The notes under the pieces: model-generated
The model's input: only the letters and a program-made list of their open reading frames with translations
Told to the model about the DNA's origin: nothing
Database searches by the model: none
Origin: Acidobacteriota bacterium
GTDB taxonomy: Bacteria > Acidobacteriota > Blastocatellia > RBC074
DNA: 64,000 nt
Assembly: GCA_016710075.1 (NCBI GenBank)
Contig: JADJLO010000011.1
Location: 164,148-228,147, forward strand
Direction of reading: 5' to 3'
Part shown: piece after piece, positions 1 through 8,696 of the stretch
Position numbering within the stretch: the stretch's first letter is position 1
Layout of the letters: every line of letters begins with the position of its first letter
Position numbers and translations under genes: made by a program

Positions 1-978
1 AAAATTATCGTCACCGTTCACAGAATAAGAGTAAGAGCCGGAAAGTTCAGCAATCTTACGCCCTGTTACTGAGTCCCAAATGATCGCTTGGCTTTCCCTG
101 CCAAGTGTGAAGATGTGTTTGCCATCAGGGCTAAAATTGGCATTCGAGATATTTTTTGCAGGAGCTTTCAATTCCATCAATTGTTGGCCTGAAAGTGTGT
201 CCCAAGTCTTTACTGGCCTACCCGATCCTGCAGTTACAACCCGTCTCCCATCCGCGCTGAAAGCAACTGTATCAAAGCTGCCATAAATTTCCCCAAACAT
301 AGATACACGGTTACCCGTGCCAATATCCCAGATCGTAACTGGGATATCATTTTGGATAGCGGCCAGAAATTTTCCATCGTCACTCAAAGCTCCAGCCTGA
401 ATATCTATGCTATTACTTTGGTCAGATGCGACTGCAAGCTTATGCTCAGAAAGGACTCGCCACGACTCCGTCTCCCAAATTTTCACCCCCCTTTGGGAAA
501 TCGTAAAGACCTGCTTTCCATCAGGGCTAAACATCCCCAAACGCGCCCGGTAACTCCCCCTCTCGGCTACCATCAATCGCCCTGTTGAGATTTCCCAAAT
601 TCCTGTACGCGCCGTATCAACGGTAAGCAGCCATTTTCCGTCGGGGCTAAGCCTCGCCTTGGTGCCTAATGAATTGCAGAACTCACCTTTGCAGTAAGCC
701 ATTTCGGCCAGCAGGTGGGAACGTGGCAATGTTTTTCTCAATGCAGCTATGGCTTCATCAGTTTCCTTATATCGCGCTGCTCGTGCAGCAAGCTGAAAGC
801 CCAATTCAGGATCAGTTTCTAAAACGCTGACAGCCTGTGCTGCCAATTCGCGTGATTTGTTTACGACTTTGGCATGTTTTACGGATAACAATATAAGCAC
901 AGTCGCCAGTGTTACCCCCAAGGCCGTTACAGCCAGTTTCAGAATGTTTCGCTTTGTAAAAGCAGCTAGCAAGTTCAT
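1..978 (-). CDS. Membrane-anchored WD40-repeat protein, 3' end outside window
   Basis: The minus frame stays open from 978 to the window edge, giving 326 codons with the C-terminus missing. The N-terminus has one hydrophobic segment (about residues 10-31, AVTALGVTLATVLILL). A helical stretch around SRELAAQAVSVLETDPELG follows, then WD40 blades recognisable by SPDG and IWD/IWE/TWD motifs. This helix-then-WD40 order matches the C-terminal half of nSTAND/WD40 NTPases, but no NTPase domain is present here. ATG 978 is preferred over ATG 984 because GGAAAGGA then lies about 6 bases upstream. It probably acts as a membrane-tethered protein-interaction scaffold. The function is inferred from domain type only. 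Confidence 0.75.
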   Translation of the reverse strand, partial: MNLLAAFTKRNILKLAVTALGVTLATVLILLSVKHAKVVNKSRELAAQAVSVLETDPELGFQLAARAARYKETDEAIAALRKTLPRSHLLAEMAYCKGEFCNSLGTKARLSPDGKWLLTVDTARTGIWEISTGRLMVAERGSYRARLGMFSPDGKQVFTISQRGVKIWETESWRVLSEHKLAVASDQSNSIDIQAGALSDDGKFLAAIQNDIPVTIWDIGTGNRVSMFGEIYGSFDTVAFSADGRRVVTAGSGRPVKTWDTLSGQQLMELKAPAKNISNANFSPDGKHIFTLGRESQAIIWDSVTGRKIAELSGSYSYSVNGDDNF

Positions 979-1152
979 TGTCATTCCTTTCCAGCAATTG
1001 CTTGATAACGCTATGTCCTGAAAATGGGTAGCTTGATAAAGTGTTTCGGTTCATCGAATTAAAAGCTTTCGGCACCGTAAATTTTGGTCAGATGCCTTTG
1101 CCTTGCTCGAATAGTAGCGACCAGTTCACCGAGCTCGCCGGGTTCAAGGCGA

Positions 1153-2148
1153 TTATCGATCGATCATCCGCGCAAAATTTTCAGGATAACGCGCTCCCTG
1201 AATGTCGATCTGCGAAGTGGCCAGATCGATCTCGCTCAATTCCTCGGATGTCAACTCCACATCGAGAGCCCCCAGATTCTCCTTCAGCCTGTGCAGCTTG
1301 GTAGTCCCCGGAATCGGCACGATCCAGGGCTTCTGCGCCAGCACCCACGCCAGTGCCACCTGCGCCGGGGTCGCATTCTTCCGCTCCGCCACACGGCCGA
1401 TCAAATCGACTATTGCCTGATTCGCCTTCCTGGCCTCGGGCGAGAAACGCGGAACGACGTTGCGAAAATCGGTGCTGCTGAAAGTAGTGTTTTCGTCGAT
1501 CTTTCCCGTCAGAAACCCCTTTCCCAAAGGGCTGAACGGAACGAAGCCGATGCCGAGCTCTTCGAGCAATGGCAGGATTTCCTTTTCGGGCTCCCTCCAC
1601 CAGAGCGAATATTCGCTCTGGAGCGCCGCTACCGGCTGGACCGCATGCGCCCGGCGGATCGTATTAACCCCAGCTTCTGAAAGCCCGAAATGCCTCACCT
1701 TGCCCTCCTGAATCAGGTCACTGACCGCTCCCGCCACATCCTCTATCGGCACATTCGGGTCGACCCGATGCTGATAAAACAGATCTATCGTCTCGATCCT
1801 GAGCCGTTTGAGCGAAGCGTCCGCGACCTCCCTGATATGTTCCGGCCTGCTGTCGAGTTCGCTCCATCGTCCCTCACCCGTCGATGCAGGTCTGAACCCG
1901 AATTTGGTCGCAACCACCACCTGGTCGCGTATCGGCGACAACGCTTCGCCAACCAGCTCCTCGTTCGTAAACGGGCCATACACCTCCGCCGTATCGAAGA
2001 ATGTCACCCCGCTATCCACTGCCGACCTGATGAGGGAGATCATCTCCTGCTTGTCTCCGGCCGGGCCAAAACCGAAACTCATCCCCATGCAGCCAAGCCC
2101 TAGGGCAGAGACCTCCAGCCCGCTTTTTCCAAGTTTGCGATTCTCCAT
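1153..2148 (-). CDS. Aldo/keto reductase
   Basis: This 331-residue NADPH-dependent oxidoreductase has an AKR (beta/alpha)8 barrel. The N-terminus reads RKLGKSGLEVSALGLGCMGM. The catalytic tetrad is visible: Asp and Tyr in FFDTAEVYG, Lys in ATKFGF, and His in YQHRVDPN. The C-terminal IPGTTKLHRLKENLGA binds the cofactor phosphate in this family. ATG 2148 is chosen because GAAGGAG lies 5 bases upstream, although the frame stays open to 2223. It resembles aryl-alcohol/pyridoxal reductase-like AKRs; the substrate cannot be told. It stands alone on the minus strand upstream of the WD40 gene and downstream of the GH51 gene. Confidence 0.92.
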   Translation of the reverse strand: MENRKLGKSGLEVSALGLGCMGMSFGFGPAGDKQEMISLIRSAVDSGVTFFDTAEVYGPFTNEELVGEALSPIRDQVVVATKFGFRPASTGEGRWSELDSRPEHIREVADASLKRLRIETIDLFYQHRVDPNVPIEDVAGAVSDLIQEGKVRHFGLSEAGVNTIRRAHAVQPVAALQSEYSLWWREPEKEILPLLEELGIGFVPFSPLGKGFLTGKIDENTTFSSTDFRNVVPRFSPEARKANQAIVDLIGRVAERKNATPAQVALAWVLAQKPWIVPIPGTTKLHRLKENLGALDVELTSEELSEIDLATSQIDIQGARYPENFARMIDR

Positions 2149-2240
2149 TGATGCTCCTTCTTGATAATCGTCGATGTTGTTTAAAAGCCCGAGGCACGTC
2201 CTCGAGCGTCGATTGAAATACATTTATCCGAATCCACCGC

Positions 2241-3800
2241 CTATTTCAGCCGCAACCGCAGAATCGTCAGCGAATGGGCAGGAAAGGTATAACTGAACCC
2301 ATTGTTCGAGAGCGAGGCCGAAATGGTCCGCGTCACTGGTCTGACTTTCTTGTCGTCGCCGAAAGTGTGCGTCGCCTTCAAATCAGGGTGATTCATCTCC
2401 CAGACGCCGACCTCGCCCAGCAACTCTCCTTCCTGATTGTCGATCCTCGTGGCAATATCCTTGTCCTTGCTGCGGTTCAGGACATTGACGTAGATAGTCT
2501 TTCCGGCCGCATTGTATGTCGTCGAAACGTCCAGGTAGCGCAGCGCGGGGCGATTGCCGACTTTGTAGGTAGGGGCGGAGACGAACACGTCCAGCGACTG
2601 GTTGCCGCGCTGCCTGGAGAATTCCACCAGCGGGAAATAGATCGGCTGCAGGAAGAGCCCCTGTTTATTGGTCATGATTGGAGCGATTACATTGACCATT
2701 TGGGCCAGGTTTGCCATCTTGACGACATCGGCGCGGCGGAAGAAGGAATTGAAGAACATTCCCATGGCCAGCGCGTCCTCGAAGTTGTATACCTCCTCGA
2801 GCTTTTCGCGATTGAACGCGCGATACCAGACATTCCATTCGTCGTAGGCGATAAAAATCGGCCTCGGATTCGGCTGGCCCGATTGAGCCTGCTTGATCAG
2901 GCCGGCCGTGACATCGATGTAGTTGTCGATGGTCTGCGACCAGGCCAGGAACTTTTCCAGATCGTTGTCACGATTATTGATGTAGGTGTGGAGAGCTATG
3001 TAATCGATCTGATTTCTCAGGGTGTTGAGGACGGTGCTGTTCCAATGGATCCAGTCGGCATTGGATCCGTAATTGCTCGATCCGCTGGCGATCAGTTTGA
3101 TGTTTGGATCCACCGATCGCATGGCCTTGGCCGCTTCGAGCGCGAATTTCGAATAATCCTCGGCATTTTTGTGACCGAGCTGCCATGGGCCGTCGATCTC
3201 GTTGCCGAGCGCCCAGTATTTGACATTCCAGGGTTGCTCGCGGCCGTTTCTGCGTCGCTGATCGGCCCAGTAGGTGTGGCGCGATTCATTGCAATATTCG
3301 ACCCAGTGACGCGCGTCATCGATGGTTCCCAGGCCGAGATTGATGCAGATGTAAGGCTCGGTGCCCGCCATTTCGCAATACTTCAGAAACTCATCGGTTC
3401 CAAAGCGATTGCTTTCCAGGTCGTTCCAGGCGAGTTCCGGGCGCACGGGGCGCTGGTCCTTCGGGCCAATGCCGTCCTTCCAATTGTACCCTGAAGCGAA
3501 ATTGCCGCCCGGCCAGCGCAGGATCGAGACATTCAATTGCCTGACAACCTGGAGCACATCCTGGCGATAGCCGTCCTTGTCCGAGAGAGGGCTGCCTTCC
3601 TCGTAGATGCCGCCGTAAATCATTCGCCCAAGATGCTCGGCAAAGTTGCCGAAGAGGTTCGGATGAACTTCTCCGATGGTGCGGTCTATGTCGATCTTGA
3701 TGCGGGCTTGCGGCGTTTGGCTTTCAGTTGCAGGCACTGCGCCGAGCAGCAGGCAGGCGGCGATGATTACGGCCAACAATCGAGTCATCGATTTTCGCAT
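2241..3800 (-). CDS. Alpha-L-arabinofuranosidase, GH51 family, exported
   Basis: This is a 519-residue glycoside hydrolase removing terminal alpha-L-arabinofuranose from hemicellulose or pectin side chains. An N-terminal signal peptide (MRKSMTRLLAVIIAACLLLG, ending near the alanine before TESQT) points to periplasmic or outer location. GH51 hallmarks are present: NFAEHLGRMIYGGIYE near the start, LRWPGGNFASGYNWKDGIGP, the acid/base Glu in WALGNEIDGPWQ, and the nucleophile Glu in YDEWNVWYR. A C-terminal beta-sandwich follows. ATG 3800 is chosen because GGAGGA lies 6 bases upstream; two further in-frame ATGs upstream lack such a site. The length is typical of the family and the gene appears intact. 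Confidence 0.93.
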   Translation of the reverse strand: MRKSMTRLLAVIIAACLLLGAVPATESQTPQARIKIDIDRTIGEVHPNLFGNFAEHLGRMIYGGIYEEGSPLSDKDGYRQDVLQVVRQLNVSILRWPGGNFASGYNWKDGIGPKDQRPVRPELAWNDLESNRFGTDEFLKYCEMAGTEPYICINLGLGTIDDARHWVEYCNESRHTYWADQRRRNGREQPWNVKYWALGNEIDGPWQLGHKNAEDYSKFALEAAKAMRSVDPNIKLIASGSSNYGSNADWIHWNSTVLNTLRNQIDYIALHTYINNRDNDLEKFLAWSQTIDNYIDVTAGLIKQAQSGQPNPRPIFIAYDEWNVWYRAFNREKLEEVYNFEDALAMGMFFNSFFRRADVVKMANLAQMVNVIAPIMTNKQGLFLQPIYFPLVEFSRQRGNQSLDVFVSAPTYKVGNRPALRYLDVSTTYNAAGKTIYVNVLNRSKDKDIATRIDNQEGELLGEVGVWEMNHPDLKATHTFGDDKKVRPVTRTISASLSNNGFSYTFPAHSLTILRLRLK

Positions 3801-3858
3801 GAAGCTTCCTCCAGGGCTCATTGAGCAAGATCCGATAACCATCGGCTGAACGCACCGT

Positions 3859-5584
3859 CTAGTTGCTTCTTATCTGTATATTCCCGACCTTCCCGCATGG
3901 CTGAAGTTCGATTGGATTATTCGCTGTTTCAGCCGCGCGGCGCAGTCGGAGCCTTGCGGCTGGATCTGTCGGGTGAAAGGCCGCTTGAGAATCTACACTG
4001 GTCGCTGGAACAGCCAGGAGTAGGTATTTCCCCGGAGCTATGTTTCGGAATTTGAAATTTCCTCCAACTCCGCCAACTCCACTAGATGTTTCGGCATATC
4101 TCAGGACTTCATCGGCCAGCTCACGTTCAGCGGGAACAAGGTGGACGCGCCAGGTTTCGGTGACCTGATCACCTCCGGCTTTGACCACCTGGCCGTCGAC
4201 GGAGGCGGCGCCTTCCGAAACGGCTACTACGATATCGGTCAGTTTCTCGCCGGCCTTGAGGGTGATTCCGTTGCGGCTGAGTTCATACATGGCCGGTGGG
4301 TTCTTCTGTGGGGCGGCGGTGTTTCTGGCCGCGGTTTTGACCGGGGCCGCGATCGAGCGGATGAAGTAGCGCTCATCGAGCATGACTGCTCCGAGCTGAT
4401 ACTTTCCGGCGGAGAGGCTCCTGAACGAAATAGCGCCGGATGGGTTGGGAACCGAAGTGGGCTGGCTCGTGGGAGACGACTGATTGATCGGCCTGAGCGA
4501 AAAGACCTGTTCGTCTAGCGAGGCCGGCCGAGTCGCGTTGCATTTGATAGGCGTTTCGATCTGAACACTTGCTCGAATGGCGGCCATGGGCTTGAGATTC
4601 AGAACAAGGCCGGTAACATCGGCTCCGCTGACGGTGACTTTGACGGGGGCGGCGGAGAAAGAGTCTTCCGGCGAGCCTCCCTGGGCTGAAAGCTCGTATT
4701 CGCCATCGGCGACTCCCTGGATAGAGAATTCCTGCTGGCCGTCCGCCGAGGCCGGCCCGGCCCGGGCCTCCGCGTGGAGCGACGAAGGCAGTGTTGACTA
4801 CCTGACCCGATGGCTTGTCGGTGAGCGTGACGACAGTGAAGCCCGGTTCGGAGCCCGCGACCACACCGCTGATCGAGGAGCCCTTGATCGGGCGATATTG
4901 GATATCGATGCCGCCGCTTTCGACTCCGCAGTTGACCGCCACTTCGGCTGCCATGCCGCGGCTGCCAGAGGGGTGATAGACGGGAGCGTTCCCGGCATAT
5001 GGGTTCAGCGGCCTGCCGGGGAACTGTGCGCCGAACTGGGCTGCGAACTGGCTTGCGAACTGGCCGGCGGAGCCGGACGTGGGATTGGCGGAGACCAGGT
5101 AATTGCCGGCGCCGAGGCCGTATATTCGATAAACGCCACGGTCGTCCGTCTGCGCCTCGCCGCTTCCCGCGCCGGCGGATAACTCCACCCTTGATCAGGC
5201 GAATCGTGACCGTGTCGCCGATCCGGTAATAGGTTGGAGCGGGTGGGTCAGTCTGGTTAGCGAGGCCTTCTGAGGGCAGCAGGGAAGCGCTTTCAGGGAC
5301 ATAGCCCGGAGAGTTGGCCGTGACGATATAGGCCGCAGCCGGCAGGCCGTCTGCCTTGAAATTGCCTTCGCCATCGCTAGTTAGATTTCGGGTGCTGCTG
5401 CCGCGGTCACGCCCGCTTGCGGCTGATACGGTGACGCTGGCGAATGGCACCGGCCCGTCTTCGCACATCACACGGCCTGTGATAACTCCATACTTCGAAG
5501 AGGGATTTGCGGTCTGGGCATTGGTTGTGGCCAGCAAGCCCAAAGCGCAAATCATAGTCACTGCCGTCTGATGAAAATCTTCAT
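3859..5584 (-). CDS. Carboxypeptidase-regulatory-like repeat protein, frameshifted
   Basis: An exported protein built of transthyretin-like CarboxypepD_reg domains (VITGRVMCEDGPVPFASVTV; TDDRGVYRIYGLGAGNYLV; EFSIQGVADGEYELSAQG; ISFRSLSAGKYQLGAV; FKFRNIAPGKYLLLAVP). The reading runs through three frames: 5561-~5185, ~5188-~4760 and ~4790-3859. The first break falls where the sister gene at 5594-7390 has about 40 more residues (after GGVI and before TDDRG), so some sequence may be missing. The second break sits in a GGCCCGGGCCGGGCCGG stretch. A third shift may separate ATG 5584 (MKIFIRR) from the signal-peptide core (TMICALGLLATTNAQT). It follows the sister gene by 9 bases, probably in one operon. 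It is either a decayed gene or one carrying sequencing indels. Confidence 0.7.
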
Positions 5585-5593
5585 GGTGGTCGA

Positions 5594-7390
5594 TTAGCCT
5601 GGTCCCTTGCGGGCGGCGTGGGTTCCCCTGGGAGGTTGAGCGGAAAGATCCGCCACATTGAGCGGCAGGATGACATTCTGGACCGCGCCGCTTGCCAGCG
5701 TCACGGTCTGAGGAGTAGTCGCATTCCGGCCCGCGCCGGGCACCTGCAGACGAATTTCGTAAGTGCCCGCCACCAGTTGGTCGAACTGGAATCGCCCGCT
5801 TTGATCCACCGGGACGTTTCGAGCGCCGCGGTCATTGATCCCCTCGCCGGCATCGGTGCGGCGGGCTGTGACCGACAGGCGCATCTGCGGCGGCAGCGTG
5901 CCTCCGTCGATTCTCACCATTCCGCGCAGGGTGGCGTTGCCGTATGTGGCGATCAGCCGGACTCGGCCGACCTGTTCGCCGGGGCCGACCTGCAATCCTG
6001 CCTGAACATCGGCCCCGTCACGTTCGATCCTAAGCAGCGTCAGCCCTGACGGGCCTCCGCGGGCGTTGCGATCGACCAGAGTCAGCGTGACCAGACCGGG
6101 CGAAAGCCCCGAGAGCTTGAACGCTCCATTCGGTCCCGGCTGGGCCGTGATGGTTCCTCCTGCGCCGGCTCCACCCCCGCCACCCCCACCACCCCCGCGG
6201 GCGGCCTGGCCGTCCGGGCGCGAGGCGGCGCGGATGACCATATTGGGCAGATTGGCCTGGACCCTGGGGTCCGCTGGATTATCGAAGACCACCGAGCCGA
6301 TGATGGTCGCTCCGCGTTTGAGTCTGATCTCGATGCCGGTGGCATCCGAGGAAGCCAGATCCACGGGCACCGGGTCCGAATAATACTCCGAGCTGCCGGA
6401 ACGGTCCCTGACGGCATAGACTGTGAACTTGCCCGCGGTCAGTCCCTCGATGCGGAACTCGCCCGATTCGTTCGACGAAGAATCGGTGGCCTGTTCGATC
6501 ACCTGCTGCTGGGGCTGGCGGTTGTTTGGCTGATTGGGCCGGTTGTTTCGCGGAGCTGCCGTCTTGGTATGGCCGATCAGGACACCGGGGATGGGGCTGC
6601 CGGTGTCGGCATCAATGACTCGGCCCTCGATCGCATAAGTGTTGCGGGAAGCGATGTTGATATCGATCCCGGTCAGTTCCTGGCCTTCATCGAGGGCAAG
6701 GATCTGAGCCCCCTCGGGGTCAGTGGCATCAGGGTAGAAAGTCCGCTGCCACATGCTGGATGCGTTGCCGGGGCCGCGCCCGTCGCCGCGCCCGACACTG
6801 AGCTGGTATCTTCCGCCCGGCAGGCCATAGATCCGATAGATTCCGCGGTCGTCCGTGCGCGAATTCATTGCCGAGCCGGGCAGGCGCATCTGCCTGGGCT
6901 TTCCGGTATCGTCAACAGGAATGAGCGTCACCGGTTCGCCGATGAGCGGGCGAGTCCCGTTGCCCGTCACCTTGCCCGTGATCACACTGCCCTTTGCCAG
7001 GGTCATATCGACGCTTCTGACAGCCTGGCCTTCGCCGACCTGAATTGTCTGGGCCGAACCCGAAAGGATGTATCCGGGGGCCGAGACGCTTATACGGTAA
7101 GAGCCGGCAATCAGATTGCCGATCTGGTATCTGCCCTCAGCATCGGTCAGGGCCTGGCCTGCCGGAGGTTGCGGAGGACCACCCGGCCGGCTGGCCTGGC
7201 CCGGCTGACCGGCCACTCCCATCAATGAGACCACCGCACCGGGGAATCCGTTGCCGCCGATCTTGATCTGACCGGAAAGACTTGCAGTGCCAGTTTGCAG
7301 AGGTGACTGCATCGATGTTTGTGAAACCGCAGCCGTCATCACTGAGAGCATAAGCGCCATCAACAACAGAATTTTATTGAATTTAGGCAT
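5594..7390 (-). CDS. Exported carboxypeptidase-regulatory-like domain protein
   Basis: This 598-residue protein has a signal peptide (MPKFNKILLLMALMLSVMTAAVSQT) and at least four CarboxypepD_reg/SpaA-like beta-sandwich modules. Each carries the pattern G-x-V/I followed by TD.EGRYQIGNL, TDDRGIYRIYGLPGGRYQLS, SGEFRIEGLTAGKFTVYAV or GAFKLSGLSPGLVTL. A glycine run (GGGGGGGGGAGAGG) links two modules. Such multi-module exported proteins are abundant in Acidobacteriota; a structural or carbohydrate/cell-surface role is a guess. ATG 7390 is chosen because the signal peptide begins there; the frame is open to 7534. It is the first gene of a probable two-gene operon with the frameshifted paralogue downstream. 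Confidence 0.85.
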   Translation of the reverse strand: MPKFNKILLLMALMLSVMTAAVSQTSMQSPLQTGTASLSGQIKIGGNGFPGAVVSLMGVAGQPGQASRPGGPPQPPAGQALTDAEGRYQIGNLIAGSYRISVSAPGYILSGSAQTIQVGEGQAVRSVDMTLAKGSVITGKVTGNGTRPLIGEPVTLIPVDDTGKPRQMRLPGSAMNSRTDDRGIYRIYGLPGGRYQLSVGRGDGRGPGNASSMWQRTFYPDATDPEGAQILALDEGQELTGIDINIASRNTYAIEGRVIDADTGSPIPGVLIGHTKTAAPRNNRPNQPNNRQPQQQVIEQATDSSSNESGEFRIEGLTAGKFTVYAVRDRSGSSEYYSDPVPVDLASSDATGIEIRLKRGATIIGSVVFDNPADPRVQANLPNMVIRAASRPDGQAARGGGGGGGGGAGAGGTITAQPGPNGAFKLSGLSPGLVTLTLVDRNARGGPSGLTLLRIERDGADVQAGLQVGPGEQVGRVRLIATYGNATLRGMVRIDGGTLPPQMRLSVTARRTDAGEGINDRGARNVPVDQSGRFQFDQLVAGTYEIRLQVPGAGRNATTPQTVTLASGAVQNVILPLNVADLSAQPPRGTHAARKGPG

Positions 7391-7792
7391 AATGGATCTC
7401 GCAGGTTCAGAGTACACATTATAGTCTCTGTTTCCAATCTCCGTTGCGGAAAGTTTAAAGCATGAACCGATGATACGTGGATGAGCTCCGTCATTGAAAA
7501 CAGGCGGACGGAGCGCACTCCATGGAGGTCGCAAATTTGAGGCGATTTATTTTTTCAGGTGCCGGTGCATCTCAAAATATTTTCATGTATAAGAATCTGT
7601 TTTTATCATAATTTGTTAGACTGTTTTGCATCTTAAAGTTCTAAATTATTCCGGCATATTAGTTGCGTTATTAAAGATTGAGAGTGTAAGCAGAGATAAT
7701 CGCATCAAATAGTGAGGCGGAAACCGACACTTTACTGAATCCAGAGTCGATGCAATATGGCGAGAATGAACAAAATTCATCAGAGGTAGTCG
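7391..7792. other. Divergent intergenic region
   Basis: About 400 bp of relatively AT-rich sequence separates the minus-strand surface-protein operon from the plus-strand FecR operon. It must hold promoters for both. The only specific signal seen is a sigma-54-type element at 7652-7667. No gene is supported here. Confidence 0.6.
7652..7667 (+). promoter_or_regulatory. Candidate sigma-54 (-24/-12) promoter of FecR operon
   Basis: CGGCATATTAGTTGC contains GG (7653-7654), exactly ten bases, then GC (7665-7666). Both halves are close to consensus (GGCA, six bases, TTGC). It lies 126 bp upstream of the FecR-domain start. The operon it would drive includes an NtrC-type sigma-54 activator, so autoregulation is plausible. 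This is inference from sequence match only. Confidence 0.55.
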
Positions 7793-8614
7793 ATGCAAAT
7801 TAAGAAGTATCTATTGATCATAAATATTGTTGCGATGTTGATACTGATTTCTTCCTGTCTGGTTTATGGGCAGGATGCGTTCACCGCAAGGGTTCTGACG
7901 ATCGAGGGGCAGGTGGAGATAAGCCGGCAGGCAGCGGGTCAGGTGGTAATGCAGCCGATCGCTTTCAAAGCCGAAGACACGCTCAGGGCGGGGGACAGGA
8001 TAACCACCGGCAAGAATGGCAGGCTCGTTCTTGGTCTGTCTGATGGATCACAGGCCGTGATCGCGCCCAAAACCTCGGTCGTCATCGAAGAGCTGAGCCA
8101 GTCGCCGCGCACTCTTTTCAATATCATCAAGGGTAAGACCCGCATCCACATCGAAAAGCTAGGTGGACGTCCGAACCCGTACAAGGTCAATACGCCGACT
8201 GCGGTGATCGCAGTCCGGGGCACGATCTTCGATGTCATGGTGGGCGAGAGCGATACCGAGGTCTTCCTGGTAGAGGGCGAAGTAGCGGTGATCAACCGGC
8301 GCCTGCCGGACCGCCCGACGATACTCAGAGCCGGCGAGATGACGCGGGTCAGGTTCGAAGGCCCCCCGCGCAATCCGAGCGCCTTCAAACCGGATCGCAA
8401 TGACAACACGTTCAGGCCTCGAGAGGTTGTCAGGCCGGACGGCGCTACCGGACGGATAGCCAACGGCCCCGGAACCAGGCCTGATACCGTTCAGAAGAGG
8501 CCCGATGCCTCCATCGGAGCCAGGCCGGATTTCGGGCGCACGGTGACAGCCACGCCGCCAACTGCCAATCGGCCCACCGTCAAGCCCGTTGCCCGGCCCG
8601 GCGGCAGACCCTGA
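7793..8614 (+). CDS. FecR-domain periplasmic protein
   Basis: This 273-residue exported protein starts with a signal peptide (KYLLIINIVAMLILISSCLVYG). A FecR-type beta domain follows at about residues 30-180: VLTIEGQVEISR, GDRITTGKNGRLVLGLSDGSQ, VNTPTAVIAVRGTIFDV and EVFLVEGEVAV. The C-terminal ~70 residues are Arg/Pro-rich and probably disordered. A classical FecR protein relays signals to an ECF sigma factor, but FecR domains are also found beside CHASE2 sensors, as here. It is followed after 82 bp by the NtrC-type regulator and CHASE2 kinase, so it may be the periplasmic partner of the kinase. AGAGG precedes the ATG. Intact. Confidence 0.85.
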   Translation: MQIKKYLLIINIVAMLILISSCLVYGQDAFTARVLTIEGQVEISRQAAGQVVMQPIAFKAEDTLRAGDRITTGKNGRLVLGLSDGSQAVIAPKTSVVIEELSQSPRTLFNIIKGKTRIHIEKLGGRPNPYKVNTPTAVIAVRGTIFDVMVGESDTEVFLVEGEVAVINRRLPDRPTILRAGEMTRVRFEGPPRNPSAFKPDRNDNTFRPREVVRPDGATGRIANGPGTRPDTVQKRPDASIGARPDFGRTVTATPPTANRPTVKPVARPGGRP

Positions 8615-8696
8615 ACTAACTGGAAGGCTCATCTCGTGTCGTTAATTGAGTGAAGCGACAAGCGCTCAAACGATTACCATACAAAAAGGCGTGCGG

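Noticed and set aside
2274..3494. A 406-residue plus-strand open frame opposite the GH51 gene
   Set aside because: The minus strand encodes a full GH51 enzyme with catalytic motifs and signal peptide; the plus-strand reading has no family features.
5594..5620. Single long gene spanning 3859-7390
   Set aside because: The upstream protein has its own stop, and the downstream one has its own ATG and signal-peptide core, so these are two adjacent paralogues.
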